Below, piece after piece: positions 17,657-25,971 of a stretch of 64,000 bases of DNA (position 1 is its first letter; each line of letters opens with the position of its first letter). The notes beneath the pieces are model-generated. The model searched no databases, was not told the DNA's origin, and saw nothing but the letters and a program-made list of their open reading frames with translations. Source of the stretch: JBCBDX01 sp038529265 (GTDB lineage Bacteria > Pseudomonadota > Alphaproteobacteria > Rhizobiales > Rhizobiaceae); contig JBCBDX010000003.1 in the NCBI GenBank assembly GCA_038529265.1, positions 124,001-188,000 of the forward strand, read 5' to 3'. The translations under genes and the position numbers were made by a program.

Positions 17657-17661
17657 CTTTC

Positions 17662-17706
17662 GATCAGAAAAACTTGCGCGGGCAAGGCCCGTGTGCGCTT
17701 CTGATC
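17662..17706 (+). other. Long stem-loop between 6S RNA and fau
   Basis: An 8-bp perfect inverted repeat (GATCAGAA / TTCTGATC) encloses a second stem (GCGC and CGGGC with their complements around an AAG loop). It starts five bases after the T-run of 6S RNA and ends 20 bases before the fau start. There is no T-run after it, so it is not a simple terminator. It may be a leader, processing or decay element. Confidence 0.6.
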
Positions 17707-17726
17707 CGGCACATCTGGATTAGCTA

Positions 17727-18296
17727 TTGAATAAGTCGGACTTTCGATCTTTAGCGCTCAAGAAGCGTGATGCGACCGATCCGGACTGGCGCGCTACTCA
17801 GTCGACCAAGCTCATCGAGTTTGCTGGTCAGTTGGAATTGACGAAAAGCTCACTCATCTCTGGCTTTCTGCCCATTCGTTCTGAGATCGATCTACGCCCA
17901 TTGATGAATGCTCTGCATGCCAATGGTGGGTCCCTTTGCCTGCCCGTCGTGCTCGATCGTGAGACGATTGTCTTCCGGCGCTTTTTACCCGGCATGGAAC
18001 TTATTCATACTGGCTTCGGCACATTTGGCCCCGGTCAAGATGCTGAAATTGTCGATCCCGATACAATGCTGATGCCGCTCGCGGCCTTCGACGATCATGG
18101 CAATCGCTTGGGTTATGGAGCAGGGCACTATGATCGAGCGATTGCCCGGCTTCATGGGGTGGGCAAAGAACCGCGACTGATTGGTTGTGCGTTTGCCTGC
18201 CAACGCGTTGAAGCCATCCCCGCTGAGCCGCATGATGTGCCTTTGCACGCGATATTGACCGAAGAAGGTATGCGGCACTTTCCTGATGGTGCCTAA
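17727..18296 (+). CDS. fau: 5-formyltetrahydrofolate cyclo-ligase
   Basis: A 189-residue enzyme converting 5-formyl-THF to 5,10-methenyl-THF with ATP. The family C-terminal motif is evident: LMPLAAFDDHGNRLGYGAGHYDRAI. The N-terminal basic helix is RSLALKKRDA. The start is TTG at 17727, the only one giving the expected N-terminus. Linkage to 6S RNA upstream is conserved across proteobacteria and often means co-transcription. ymdB follows after 18 bases. Confidence 0.92.
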   Translation: MNKSDFRSLALKKRDATDPDWRATQSTKLIEFAGQLELTKSSLISGFLPIRSEIDLRPLMNALHANGGSLCLPVVLDRETIVFRRFLPGMELIHTGFGTFGPGQDAEIVDPDTMLMPLAAFDDHGNRLGYGAGHYDRAIARLHGVGKEPRLIGCAFACQRVEAIPAEPHDVPLHAILTEEGMRHFPDGA

Positions 18297-18314
18297 CCCG
18301 CTATCCCGTCTTCC

Positions 18315-19136
18315 ATGCACATTCTTTTTCTTGGGGACATGGTAGGTCGGACCGGTCGTACAGCCGTTTTTGAACAACTGCCCGGATTGATAAGCGATCA
18401 CGCAATCGACTTTGTTGTAGTCAATGGTGAGAACGCAGCTGGTGGCTTTGGCGTGACTGAAGCGATTTTCCAGGAGACGCTGGACGCCGGCGCTGATGTG
18501 ATGACAACTGGCAATCATGTTTGGGATCAGCGTGAGGCACTGACCTTTGCAGACCGCCATGATCGCTTTTTGAGACCGGCCAATTTTCCGAGCGGGACAC
18601 CGGGACGGGGCGCCAATGTCTATGAAGCACGTAGCGGTGCCCGTGTTTTGGTTTCTAACATTATGGGCAATCTGTTCATGGGGCAGACCTTGCGTGACCC
18701 GTTTGAGACAGCTGACCAGGTTTTGGGCGATTCCCAATTGGGGCGCGATTATGATGCTGCGATCATCGATTTTCATGCCGAAGCGACTGCCGAAAAAGTG
18801 TGCTTTGGACATCATCTGGATGGGCGCGCCAGTCTTGTTGTGGGTACGCACACACATATCCCGACCGCCGATTGCCAAATCTTGAATGGTGGCACCGGCT
18901 ACATGAGTGACGCCGGGATGTGCGGCGATTATGACTCATCGATTGGGATGGATAAGGAAGAGCCGCTCAATCGTTTTGTCACCAAGCTTCCGCGTGCCCG
19001 ATTTGAAGCGGCTGACGGGCCGGCAACGCTTTGCGGCGTTGCGCTGCAAACCTCCGATGAATCCGGGCTTGCCGAAAACATTCATCCGGTCAGAATAGGA
19101 CCGCGATTGCACGAGGTTGTTCCCCCATGGTGGTAA
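18315..19136 (+). CDS. YmdB-type metallophosphoesterase
   Basis: A 273-residue phosphodiesterase of the TIGR00282/YmdB family; the Bacillus member hydrolyses cyclic nucleotides. All metal sites are visible: LGDMVG near residue 6, VNGENAAGG near residue 37, TGNHVWD near residue 65, DFHAEATAEK near residue 150, and GTHTHIPTAD near residue 177. It follows fau on the same strand and overlaps the DUF4344 gene by ten bases. Confidence 0.92.
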   Translation: MHILFLGDMVGRTGRTAVFEQLPGLISDHAIDFVVVNGENAAGGFGVTEAIFQETLDAGADVMTTGNHVWDQREALTFADRHDRFLRPANFPSGTPGRGANVYEARSGARVLVSNIMGNLFMGQTLRDPFETADQVLGDSQLGRDYDAAIIDFHAEATAEKVCFGHHLDGRASLVVGTHTHIPTADCQILNGGTGYMSDAGMCGDYDSSIGMDKEEPLNRFVTKLPRARFEAADGPATLCGVALQTSDESGLAENIHPVRIGPRLHEVVPPWW

Positions 19137-19894
19137 AGCAGATATCCGCAACGATGGCAGCGCTGATCATGTCCGGTTCCACGGCTCATGCGATTGACGA
19201 AAATGTTGCGAGTTTTGTGGAGAACAATCTTCTGCACATACTGTATCACGAAGCTGGTCACGCCGTAATTGATCAGTTTCTTCTTCCCGTCCTCGGACAG
19301 GAAGAGGATGCCGCTGACGCGTTTGCGACCATTGAAGTCATGAATGTCTATGAAGACCCGCTGCCCATCTTGGCTGACTCAGCGATCGCTCAATTCATCA
19401 TGGCTGACCGGATGGCTGGAGACTATGAAATCGCCGACTACTACGGCGCCCATGACCTCGATATTCAGCGCGCCTACCGTGTCGTTTGCCATGCTGTGGG
19501 TTTAGACCCGGAAAACTATTTGCCGCTGGCCGAAGAGTTTGACCTCGACGCTGACCGTATCGAGACCTGTGAAGATGACGGCTGGCTTGCCGCGGAAAGT
19601 TGGGAAGTGCTGCTTGAACCAACTTTTCTGGCGGAAGGTGAGACGTCAGACAATGTGCGGACCGAGCTCGATATTGATGGTTTGACGGCCGAGCAAACGG
19701 CGCTTTTGCTCGACAGTGGTGTGATGGATGAGTTCACCGACTATCTGCGCAATACGTTCGACTGGCCAAGGCCGGTGACTGTTACGATTGACATCTGCAA
19801 CTACGCCAATGCCTATTACGATCCGGCAACGGTCACCATCTCGATGTGCGCCGAGTTCGTGGACGAATTGATCGATCTCGCAGACGACTTGTAG
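19127..19894 (+). CDS. DUF4344 putative metallopeptidase
   Basis: A 255-residue exported protein with a signal peptide (about residues 1-22, ending STAHA). A zinc-peptidase-like HEAGH motif lies at residues 41-45, followed by acidic segments (EEDAADAFATIEVM) as in DUF4344. Such a motif suggests a periplasmic metallopeptidase, but activity is unproven. Several cysteines late in the protein (VCHAVG, ETCEDD, IDICNYAN, SMCAEF) may form disulfides. It overlaps ymdB by ten bases, so it is the last gene of the fau-ymdB operon, and converges on the metallo-beta-lactamase-fold gene. Confidence 0.78.
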   Translation: MVVKQISATMAALIMSGSTAHAIDENVASFVENNLLHILYHEAGHAVIDQFLLPVLGQEEDAADAFATIEVMNVYEDPLPILADSAIAQFIMADRMAGDYEIADYYGAHDLDIQRAYRVVCHAVGLDPENYLPLAEEFDLDADRIETCEDDGWLAAESWEVLLEPTFLAEGETSDNVRTELDIDGLTAEQTALLLDSGVMDEFTDYLRNTFDWPRPVTVTIDICNYANAYYDPATVTISMCAEFVDELIDLADDL

Positions 19895-20749
19895 TCAGCC
19901 CCTTATCGCGAGACTTTGCGGGACAAATATCGTTGGCTGTTTGGGCAGGCTGCGAATGTTCAAGGTGATGGTGTCGCCGTCCAGAAACTCTGATTTCCAT
20001 TCTGCTCCCATCATATTGATGAAGCTGGAAATGGCGTTGCCGCGCAAATGCATTGGCAAAACAACCGATGAGCGCAAACGTTGTGTCAGTTCCGCCATGC
20101 CAGCATGAGACATTGTCAGGCCGCCATCCACGGGCGCCATAAGGACATCCAGCCGCCCGATCTCGCGGAAATGTTCTTCGGTCAGTGGATGGTGCAAATG
20201 CCCCAAGTGACCGATGCAAAGGCCAGCGACTTCAAAGATGAAAATAGAATTCTGGTTTGTGCCCAGATCGCCAACGCCCCAACGGCGGATGTCAGTTGTC
20301 ACGTTACGGACATAGACGTCGTCCACCACGATATCATAGTCGATGCCCAGCGCGTTACCAGTATCCCAGCCTGGCAGAACATGCTCGATTTTCGAGCTTG
20401 GATTGAGCGTAAAGTGGGAAGAGTGTGCCCGGTTCATGGTAACGATGCGCGGTGTCGGATCTGCCCCCCAAAAACCTGAAAAATCAGTCGCGATGCGCAC
20501 ACCATCGGGCGTTTCTATTACCCATGTCGAATGACCAGCAAAGGTCATGGTGACATCATCGTCTTCCGTCATCAGATCAAGTGGGCTGGCCGTCATTGAC
20601 GCGAACATCACGCCAGGCATTGTGGTGTTCTGTGCAATGGCCAGGCATTTGGAAACGGGTTCGTCCGCCGATTGGGCCAATGCTTGCGGTAAAATAGCCA
20701 AGCTGGCGGCGGCTAAAGCGGGAATGAGGGCAGTTAGTCGGAAGTGCAT
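19895..20749 (-). CDS. Exported MBL-fold (UlaG-like) hydrolase
   Basis: A 284-residue secreted or periplasmic protein with a signal peptide (MHFRLTALIPALAAASLAIL, cleavage near ALAQ). The metallo-beta-lactamase-like core has FAGHSTWVIETPDGVRIATD and a HLGHLHH segment as in the UlaG-like branch. The canonical HxHxDH motif is replaced by AHSSHFT, so metal binding may be altered. GGAG lies before the ATG at 20749. Substrate unknown. It ends one base after the DUF4344 stop on the opposite strand. Confidence 0.75.
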   Translation of the reverse strand: MHFRLTALIPALAAASLAILPQALAQSADEPVSKCLAIAQNTTMPGVMFASMTASPLDLMTEDDDVTMTFAGHSTWVIETPDGVRIATDFSGFWGADPTPRIVTMNRAHSSHFTLNPSSKIEHVLPGWDTGNALGIDYDIVVDDVYVRNVTTDIRRWGVGDLGTNQNSIFIFEVAGLCIGHLGHLHHPLTEEHFREIGRLDVLMAPVDGGLTMSHAGMAELTQRLRSSVVLPMHLRGNAISSFINMMGAEWKSEFLDGDTITLNIRSLPKQPTIFVPQSLAIRG

Positions 20750-20821
20750 CGGACGCTCCACGTGTAGCTGATCACAGAAAGCTATCGCGCAAACCCGAAA
20801 AATCGAATCAAAAGCAGATGA

Positions 20822-21109
20822 TCAGTCCGTCATGCCTTTTTTGCGGGCAGATTTGATCATCCACATTTGCTTGCGTGTATAGACGTCTTCCAAATGGTGG
20901 AATGTCTCAACCATCAGTCTTTTTGGAATTGCGTCCGGATTGAACTGTTTGGAGAGGAAGTTGGCTTCTTCCACCGGCTTGCCATCGTTGAGCGCCGTTA
21001 AAAAGACATGAGCGCGCACAGTCAGTATTCCGCGGCGCTTGTTTTCCTTCCAAAACCACAAGCCGCCTCCAATGATGACGATCAGGAGCAGAACGGACTC
21101 AATCGGCAT
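20822..21109 (-). CDS. Small single-pass membrane protein
   Basis: A 95-residue protein with one N-terminal membrane segment (ESVLLLIVIIGGGLWFW). A basic cytoplasmic domain follows (RRGILTVRAHVFLTALNDGKPVEEAN). AAGGAG lies nine bases before the ATG at 21109, which decides the start over the longer frame. No known family. It is divergent from yebC. Confidence 0.6.
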   Translation of the reverse strand: MPIESVLLLIVIIGGGLWFWKENKRRGILTVRAHVFLTALNDGKPVEEANFLSKQFNPDAIPKRLMVETFHHLEDVYTRKQMWMIKSARKKGMTD

Positions 21110-21197
21110 TGCGGTAAACTCCTTCTGGACGAACCGGCTCAAAATTGCCTATTAGCCCGTCAATTTTAAAGAGCAAACAAACCCGTTTGAGGCTGTC

Positions 21198-21950
21198 GTG
21201 GCAGGTCACTCCAAATTTAAAAACATCATGCACCGCAAAGGCCGCCAGGATGCTGCGCGCTCAAAGTTGTTTTCGCGCCTTTCAAAAGAAATCACAGTGG
21301 CGGTTAAAATGGGTGGCGGTGTTACAGATCCCGACATGAACCCGCGCCTGCGTCTGGCCATCCAAAACGCCAAGGGCCAATCCATGCCCAAGGACAATAT
21401 TCAGCGGGCGATCAACAAAGGCACAGGCGCCGGCGGAGAAGACTATCAGGAGATGCGTTATGAGGGTTATGGCCCCGGAGGTGTTGCCGTTATTGTTGAG
21501 GCGCTCACTGATAATTTGAACCGCTCGGCCTCCAATATTCGCGCGGCATTTTCAAAGAACGGTGGGTCACTAGGGGAGACCGGCTCCGTTTCCTTCATGT
21601 TCGACCGGGTCGGTGAGATAACTTACAAGCCGGAAGCGGGCGACGCTGACGCGGTGATGGAGGCGGCTATCGAAGCCGGTGCAGAAGATGCTGAAAGCGA
21701 TGAAGAGCAGCATATCATCACCTGTGCCTTTGAAGACTTGGGTAGCGTTTCAAAAGCGCTGGAGGAAAATCTGGGTGAAGCTGAGTCAGTCAAGACGATT
21801 TGGAAACCGCAGAACCAAACCCCTGTCGATGAAGACAAGGCCGGTACGCTGCTCAAGCTACTCGATGCGCTTGATGAAGATGATGATGTTCAAAACGTTT
21901 ATTCAAACGAAGACATTGCCGAAGATGTGATGGAGAAACTGAGCGCCTGA
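21198..21950 (+). CDS. yebC: YebC/PmpR-family regulator / ribosome-associated factor
   Basis: A 250-residue protein of the YebC/TACO1 family, whose members act as DNA-binding regulators or in translation of difficult motifs. The hallmark N-terminus AGHSKFKNIMHRKGRQDA, GGGVTDPDMNPRLR and YEGYGPGGVAV are present, as is the acidic tail. The start is GTG at 21198. In many proteobacteria yebC directly precedes ruvC; here two minus-strand genes intervene. Confidence 0.94.
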   Translation: MAGHSKFKNIMHRKGRQDAARSKLFSRLSKEITVAVKMGGGVTDPDMNPRLRLAIQNAKGQSMPKDNIQRAINKGTGAGGEDYQEMRYEGYGPGGVAVIVEALTDNLNRSASNIRAAFSKNGGSLGETGSVSFMFDRVGEITYKPEAGDADAVMEAAIEAGAEDAESDEEQHIITCAFEDLGSVSKALEENLGEAESVKTIWKPQNQTPVDEDKAGTLLKLLDALDEDDDVQNVYSNEDIAEDVMEKLSA

Positions 21951-21976
21951 TTACACTCAGTTTCTATTGGCGATTT

Positions 21977-22729
21977 TTAGCGAAACCCGCCAGCGACATC
22001 GCCCCATAGACAACGTGGATAGAACGGAAAGGTGTCGGTCACAAAGTAGACATAGTCGCCATTCAACAAAGCGCCGTTGCACTCATCAAGAAGCTCTCTA
22101 CCCCCGACATATTCATAATCCTCAACGTAGGTTCCGTCATAGCTGCCGCCCGGGCCGTTCGGGCGCGTCCCTTCTTTGAGTGCCCAACCGGATTGCGCGG
22201 CAGCGCCGACATAATGGATTTCAAATCCATCAGCGGCATAACCAACAAGACTACCATCCAAGCTCTCCAACAGTCCCGTTGGTTTGCCGTGATAGTGATA
22301 GATGCCGCGATTATCGACATGAGCGTTGTTTGTGTCCAATCCGAGCATTTCTGGCACACCCATGGGCTCTAAGCGCCACTCACTATTGTTGCGGCTAAAC
22401 CCGCGTGGTGAGTTTGGATCCCAATAGTCAGCGGCTTCGGGCCGGATCATCACGCCATTGATGGCGATGCCAATCGCGCCGAGATCAATCTGAGTTGCTT
22501 GAGCATTTTTTGAGGGATTTGCCGGAACGCACACCGAAATATTTTGTGGGCTGATTGCATGTGGATTTCCCCGATTGGGGAAGCTGCCAGTACTGTGATC
22601 AGGCAGGCCATTCGAGTTGACGCAGATTTGGCTGTTTTGCTCGTTGATTGTGGTGTTGCCAGCTGCAAAAGAAACGGCCGTTGCCAGTGCGAGAGTGGCT
22701 GTCAAACCAGCGGTGATTGATTTTTTCAT
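21977..22729 (-). CDS. Exported YHYH-domain protein
   Basis: A 250-residue secreted protein with a signal peptide (MKKSITAGLTATLALATAV, cleavage near SFA). It carries the YHYH motif that names its family (GIYHYHGKP), plus DNNAHVDNRG-like polar segments and YVEDYEYVGG. YHYH proteins are of unknown function, found in marine bacteria and some eukaryotes. The gene is inserted, in reverse, between yebC and ruvC, followed on its strand by nothing and preceded by the duplicated unknown protein. Confidence 0.78.
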   Translation of the reverse strand: MKKSITAGLTATLALATAVSFAAGNTTINEQNSQICVNSNGLPDHSTGSFPNRGNPHAISPQNISVCVPANPSKNAQATQIDLGAIGIAINGVMIRPEAADYWDPNSPRGFSRNNSEWRLEPMGVPEMLGLDTNNAHVDNRGIYHYHGKPTGLLESLDGSLVGYAADGFEIHYVGAAAQSGWALKEGTRPNGPGGSYDGTYVEDYEYVGGRELLDECNGALLNGDYVYFVTDTFPFYPRCLWGDVAGGFR

Positions 22730-22826
22730 GGTAAGAACCCCGATTAATGTACGCTGTAACCATGAATTGAACAGCCTAACCGGATAATGGACGCTAGATT
22801 AATTCGATGTAATCGATGCGTGTCAT

Positions 22827-24206
22827 TTATCGTGCGAGTGCAGCATTGTTCCGGTCGTATTGCAGCTCAAATCTCTGGCGTTCGGGATTGTTTTGCACGA
22901 GTTTATTGACGCTTGCATGTCGGATTTCTCGGTCTAAGCGACTGGTTTCCTGATCCACATATGCGTCGGGATTTTCGGCATTGGCGATGCTTTCGTAATA
23001 ACGTTCAGCATGGCCTTGGCGCAAATCGTCAAATCTCCCATCGTCGGTCAGTGCCTCAACTTTTTCCATCAAGTCTTCGGCATCTTCTTCTGTTATGGCA
23101 ATGGGTTCAGCTCCTTTCCTATCATGGTCGAGCATGCGAATACCGCGTTGCTCCATGATATCGACGATCTCGTCGGGCGCTTTCATGTTTATGTCTTGTA
23201 GAAGCCTTGCACGTTCGTCCACGTCACTTAAGCTCTCGTCGTTTTGAACAATCTTGTCGAGCATTTCTTTGATATCCTGAAAGTCCTCCCTGTAGGTTTC
23301 ATGGATCTCCGACTGAACCCCCGGAGGTGGGCCTGATCTAGGGTCACTGGCGGCCTTGATGAGTATTCCGCACACCCTTTCCAATTGCTCTTGACGCTCC
23401 GAGAAGTGTTGACGCTGATGATCCGATAAATCGGGCGCGTCTTCGTCATCATATTCAACTTTGGCATCCAGCAATGCCAGTTTCTCAAACTGTATATCGA
23501 TGCTTGCGCGCTCGGATTGAGGTTCAAAAGGCGCTGGTTGTTGTGCTTCGATTGGCTGTGCCCTGTTTGTAAATTGGCGGTTTTTAACATCGTCGTCGAA
23601 CCCATTGACCGCCAATACACGCCGATCCATCTCCTCGTTCGCGGCGTCTAGTAGTTGTCGTGGATTGGGAGATTCCGCGAATATTTCTTCGTAGGGATCG
23701 GCTTGCCGATTAATCAGCCTATTGATTTTGGGTCCATCATCCAGCGATGTTAGCGTGTCACTCATTCGGCGGACCCATCGTTCACTCACCGGTTGAGGTT
23801 CCGATCTAACGTCCATGGCTACATCGGCCTGATCGCCACCGCGCATCCTTACACCGGCTGCTGCAAGTTGTTGTATGATTGCATCATGATCATCGCTATC
23901 ATTGTCATAAATGACCTCAACAACGGCCTTGCGGTCATCGGGGTTAGAGATCGGATTTCCGTTTTTTTCCAGATCATCGATGAGGTTGTTGGTGCGCTCG
24001 AAATCATCGCGAAATGTGCGAAAATACCGTGAACTGGCGGCGTTTTCTGGAATGTTTGACCGGCTAGAAGCAGGTTCCGTGACCAGTTGATCAAAATTGC
24101 GAACGAAAACGGGATTGGCATGCCCTTCTTGAGCTATATTTGGGTCAACGCGGGAACACGCCTCATGCATGGCCGCCTGTTCAATCAAGAGATCGGCTCT
24201 GGCCAT
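22827..24206 (-). CDS. Unknown acidic helical protein with internal duplication
   Basis: A 459-residue, soluble, strongly charged protein that I do not recognise. It has no signal peptide or membrane segment. It contains two diverged copies of a unit of about 145 residues, around 65-208 and 305-448. Matching blocks are FRDDF with YREDF, NPDDR with DVDER, AAAGVRM with EQRGIRM, PVSERW...SLDDG with AITEED...LTDDG, and PYEEIFAE...MDRRV with RYYESIANAE...LDREI. The ATG at 24206 has GGAG upstream and is preferred to GTG at 24218. It is divergent from ruvC. Composition suggests a scaffold or interaction protein; an injected effector is possible but unsupported. Confidence 0.7.
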   Translation of the reverse strand: MARADLLIEQAAMHEACSRVDPNIAQEGHANPVFVRNFDQLVTEPASSRSNIPENAASSRYFRTFRDDFERTNNLIDDLEKNGNPISNPDDRKAVVEVIYDNDSDDHDAIIQQLAAAGVRMRGGDQADVAMDVRSEPQPVSERWVRRMSDTLTSLDDGPKINRLINRQADPYEEIFAESPNPRQLLDAANEEMDRRVLAVNGFDDDVKNRQFTNRAQPIEAQQPAPFEPQSERASIDIQFEKLALLDAKVEYDDEDAPDLSDHQRQHFSERQEQLERVCGILIKAASDPRSGPPPGVQSEIHETYREDFQDIKEMLDKIVQNDESLSDVDERARLLQDINMKAPDEIVDIMEQRGIRMLDHDRKGAEPIAITEEDAEDLMEKVEALTDDGRFDDLRQGHAERYYESIANAENPDAYVDQETSRLDREIRHASVNKLVQNNPERQRFELQYDRNNAALAR

Positions 24207-24370
24207 AGCTTGCTCCACTCAAATTCTAGACCCATCCAAGTATAGAAAGCCGGAACAGTTTGGCGGCATTTTGTCAGTAATTTGTGGGGTCGGTAGTACT
24301 CCTGCCCTGCTGGTGTTTTCTTTTTGTTCACAGTGGGTTTGTAATCCTCTATCTCGGCACCGGTGGAAAG

Positions 24371-24883
24371 ATGACAGAAACGATTCGTATCATTGGGATT
24401 GATCCGGGCCTGCGGGCGACCGGTTGGGGGGTTGTAGAGGCCTGCGGCAATAATCTGCGTTATGTCGCTGCGGGCACCGTAAAGTCGCATGCCCAAGATG
24501 ATCTGGCTGTTCGTTTGGTACATTTGCATAATGGACTACAGAAAATTGTCAGTGAATTCGAACCGTCTGAAGCTGCCGTTGAGGCAACTTTTGTCAACAA
24601 GGATGCCGGGGCGACATTGAAGCTGGGTCAGGCAAGAGGTATTGCGCTGCTCGTCCCTGCCTTGGCCGGTTTGCCTGTTGCCGAATATGCGCCTAACGCT
24701 GTCAAGAAAGCTGTCGTTGGCGCGGGCCATGCCGACAAAAAGCAAATCGAGGTAATGGTGCGTATGCTTTTGCCGAAAGCCGTTTGGGATACAGAACATG
24801 CCGCTGATGCCTTGGCCATTGCCATCTGTCACTGTCACCATCGCAGAGCAGATCGACTGGCTGCAAGGATAGCCGCTCAATGA
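24371..24883 (+). CDS. ruvC: Holliday junction resolvase RuvC
   Basis: A 170-residue endonuclease that cuts Holliday junctions made during recombination and repair. The catalytic acidic set is complete: D11 in IGIDPG, E71 in VEATFV, and H143/D146 in EHAADALAIA. The ATG at 24371 follows GGTGGAAAG; the frame is open upstream to 24284, but that extension is not family-like. It overlaps ruvA by four bases (ATGA). Confidence 0.97.
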   Translation: MTETIRIIGIDPGLRATGWGVVEACGNNLRYVAAGTVKSHAQDDLAVRLVHLHNGLQKIVSEFEPSEAAVEATFVNKDAGATLKLGQARGIALLVPALAGLPVAEYAPNAVKKAVVGAGHADKKQIEVMVRMLLPKAVWDTEHAADALAIAICHCHHRRADRLAARIAAQ

Positions 24884-25491
24884 TTGGAAAGCTCAAGGGC
24901 ACGGTCGACGAAGTGGCCGACGATCATGTGGTCGTTGATGTGCATGGCGTCGGTTATGTCGCTCATTGTTCCACGCGAACGCTTGGAGGGTTGAACGCCG
25001 GTGAGGCTGCTGTTCTTTTTATTGAAACTTATGTGCGCGAGGATCAGCTGAAGTTATTCGGCTTTACCTCGCAGCTCGAGCGGGAATGGTTCCGTCTCTT
25101 GCAAAGTGTGCAAGGTGTTGGGGCCAAAGTGGCATTGGCAATCCTGTCCACATTGACACCATCTGACTTGGCCAACGCAATCGCCTTGCAAGACAAAGCG
25201 ATGGTCGCGCGTGCACCCGGCATTGGCCCCAAAGTCGCTCAACGTGTTGTCACTGAACTGAAGAACAAAGCACCTGCATTTGCAGGTAGCGCAACCAACA
25301 TCGGGCTTAAGCAAGAGATTGGTGAAGGTGTCGTGTCGGGTGCAGTCGCAGATGCCGTATCTGCGCTTTCCAATTTAGGTTACTCGCGCGAACAGGCGGC
25401 AAATGCCGTAGCTATTGCCATAAAAAAGGCAGGCGATGATGCTGATGAAGCAACTTTAATTCGAATTGGATTAAAGGAGCTAGCTCAATGA
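24880..25491 (+). CDS. ruvA: Holliday junction DNA helicase subunit RuvA
   Basis: A 203-residue tetrameric protein that grips Holliday junctions and loads RuvB. Visible are the N-terminal OB-fold start (MIGKLKGTVDEV...VDVHGVGYVAH), the two helix-hairpin-helix motifs (LQSVQGVGAKVALAIL and RAPGIGPKVAQRVV), and the C-terminal domain III that contacts RuvB. ATGA overlaps at both ends tie it to ruvC and to the membrane protein gene that follows. Confidence 0.97.
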   Translation: MIGKLKGTVDEVADDHVVVDVHGVGYVAHCSTRTLGGLNAGEAAVLFIETYVREDQLKLFGFTSQLEREWFRLLQSVQGVGAKVALAILSTLTPSDLANAIALQDKAMVARAPGIGPKVAQRVVTELKNKAPAFAGSATNIGLKQEIGEGVVSGAVADAVSALSNLGYSREQAANAVAIAIKKAGDDADEATLIRIGLKELAQ

Positions 25492-25958
25492 CTGATCGTC
25501 CCTTAGTGCTGCGTATCCGGCGTGCAATCCTAGCACTAATTGCGCCAATGATTGCGGGTCCAGTTTTTTCTGCGATCGTGGGCGCAACAATCTATCCATT
25601 CATATACATTGTTCCCCGATTGTTGGGTATTGGTTATAGAAGATATCCAGACTTGCTGGATCTCATACTTAACGGTGCGGGTTTGGGCTTCATTATCGGT
25701 GCCATTATTTCGTTCTATGGCGCCTCGTTGGCGGCAGCGCTTACTCTTCATTTTGGTGAACTCACCTACCGCATGGCGGCGATCAGCGCAGTTGTCGGCG
25801 GGTTCTTTGGTGCTGCTGCTGTGTGGGTATTTTACTCAGAGTACGCGATATTTGCCGTGCTACCGTTTTCAATTGGATCATATATTGTCGGTTCAGCCTT
25901 GTGGTTTTGTCTTCGGCGTTATTTTGTGTCTGAAGTCGAACAAGTGGCCGCCACTTAG
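25488..25958 (+). CDS. Hypothetical membrane protein between ruvA and ruvB
   Basis: A 156-residue protein with about four hydrophobic helices (for example IAPMIAGPVFSAIVGATIYPF, GLGFIIGAIISFYGASL and AVVGGFFGAAAVWVFY). No family recognised. Its start overlaps the ruvA stop by four bases and it ends 13 bases before ruvB, so it is co-transcribed and probably translationally coupled. The ruvA-ruvB pair is normally adjacent, so this is an insertion or lineage-specific gain. A function in recombination is not implied. Confidence 0.72.
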   Translation: MTDRPLVLRIRRAILALIAPMIAGPVFSAIVGATIYPFIYIVPRLLGIGYRRYPDLLDLILNGAGLGFIIGAIISFYGASLAAALTLHFGELTYRMAAISAVVGGFFGAAAVWVFYSEYAIFAVLPFSIGSYIVGSALWFCLRRYFVSEVEQVAAT

Positions 25959-25971
25959 TGCGACGTAGAGC

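Noticed and set aside
17985..18878. 297-residue minus-strand frame opposite fau and ymdB
   Set aside because: It lies fully antisense to two well-supported genes and its translation shows no domain; it is a shadow frame.
22827..24206. Contact-dependent toxin or injected effector
   Set aside because: The duplicated protein has no signal, delivery domain or partner immunity gene; nothing in the sequence supports this beyond novelty.
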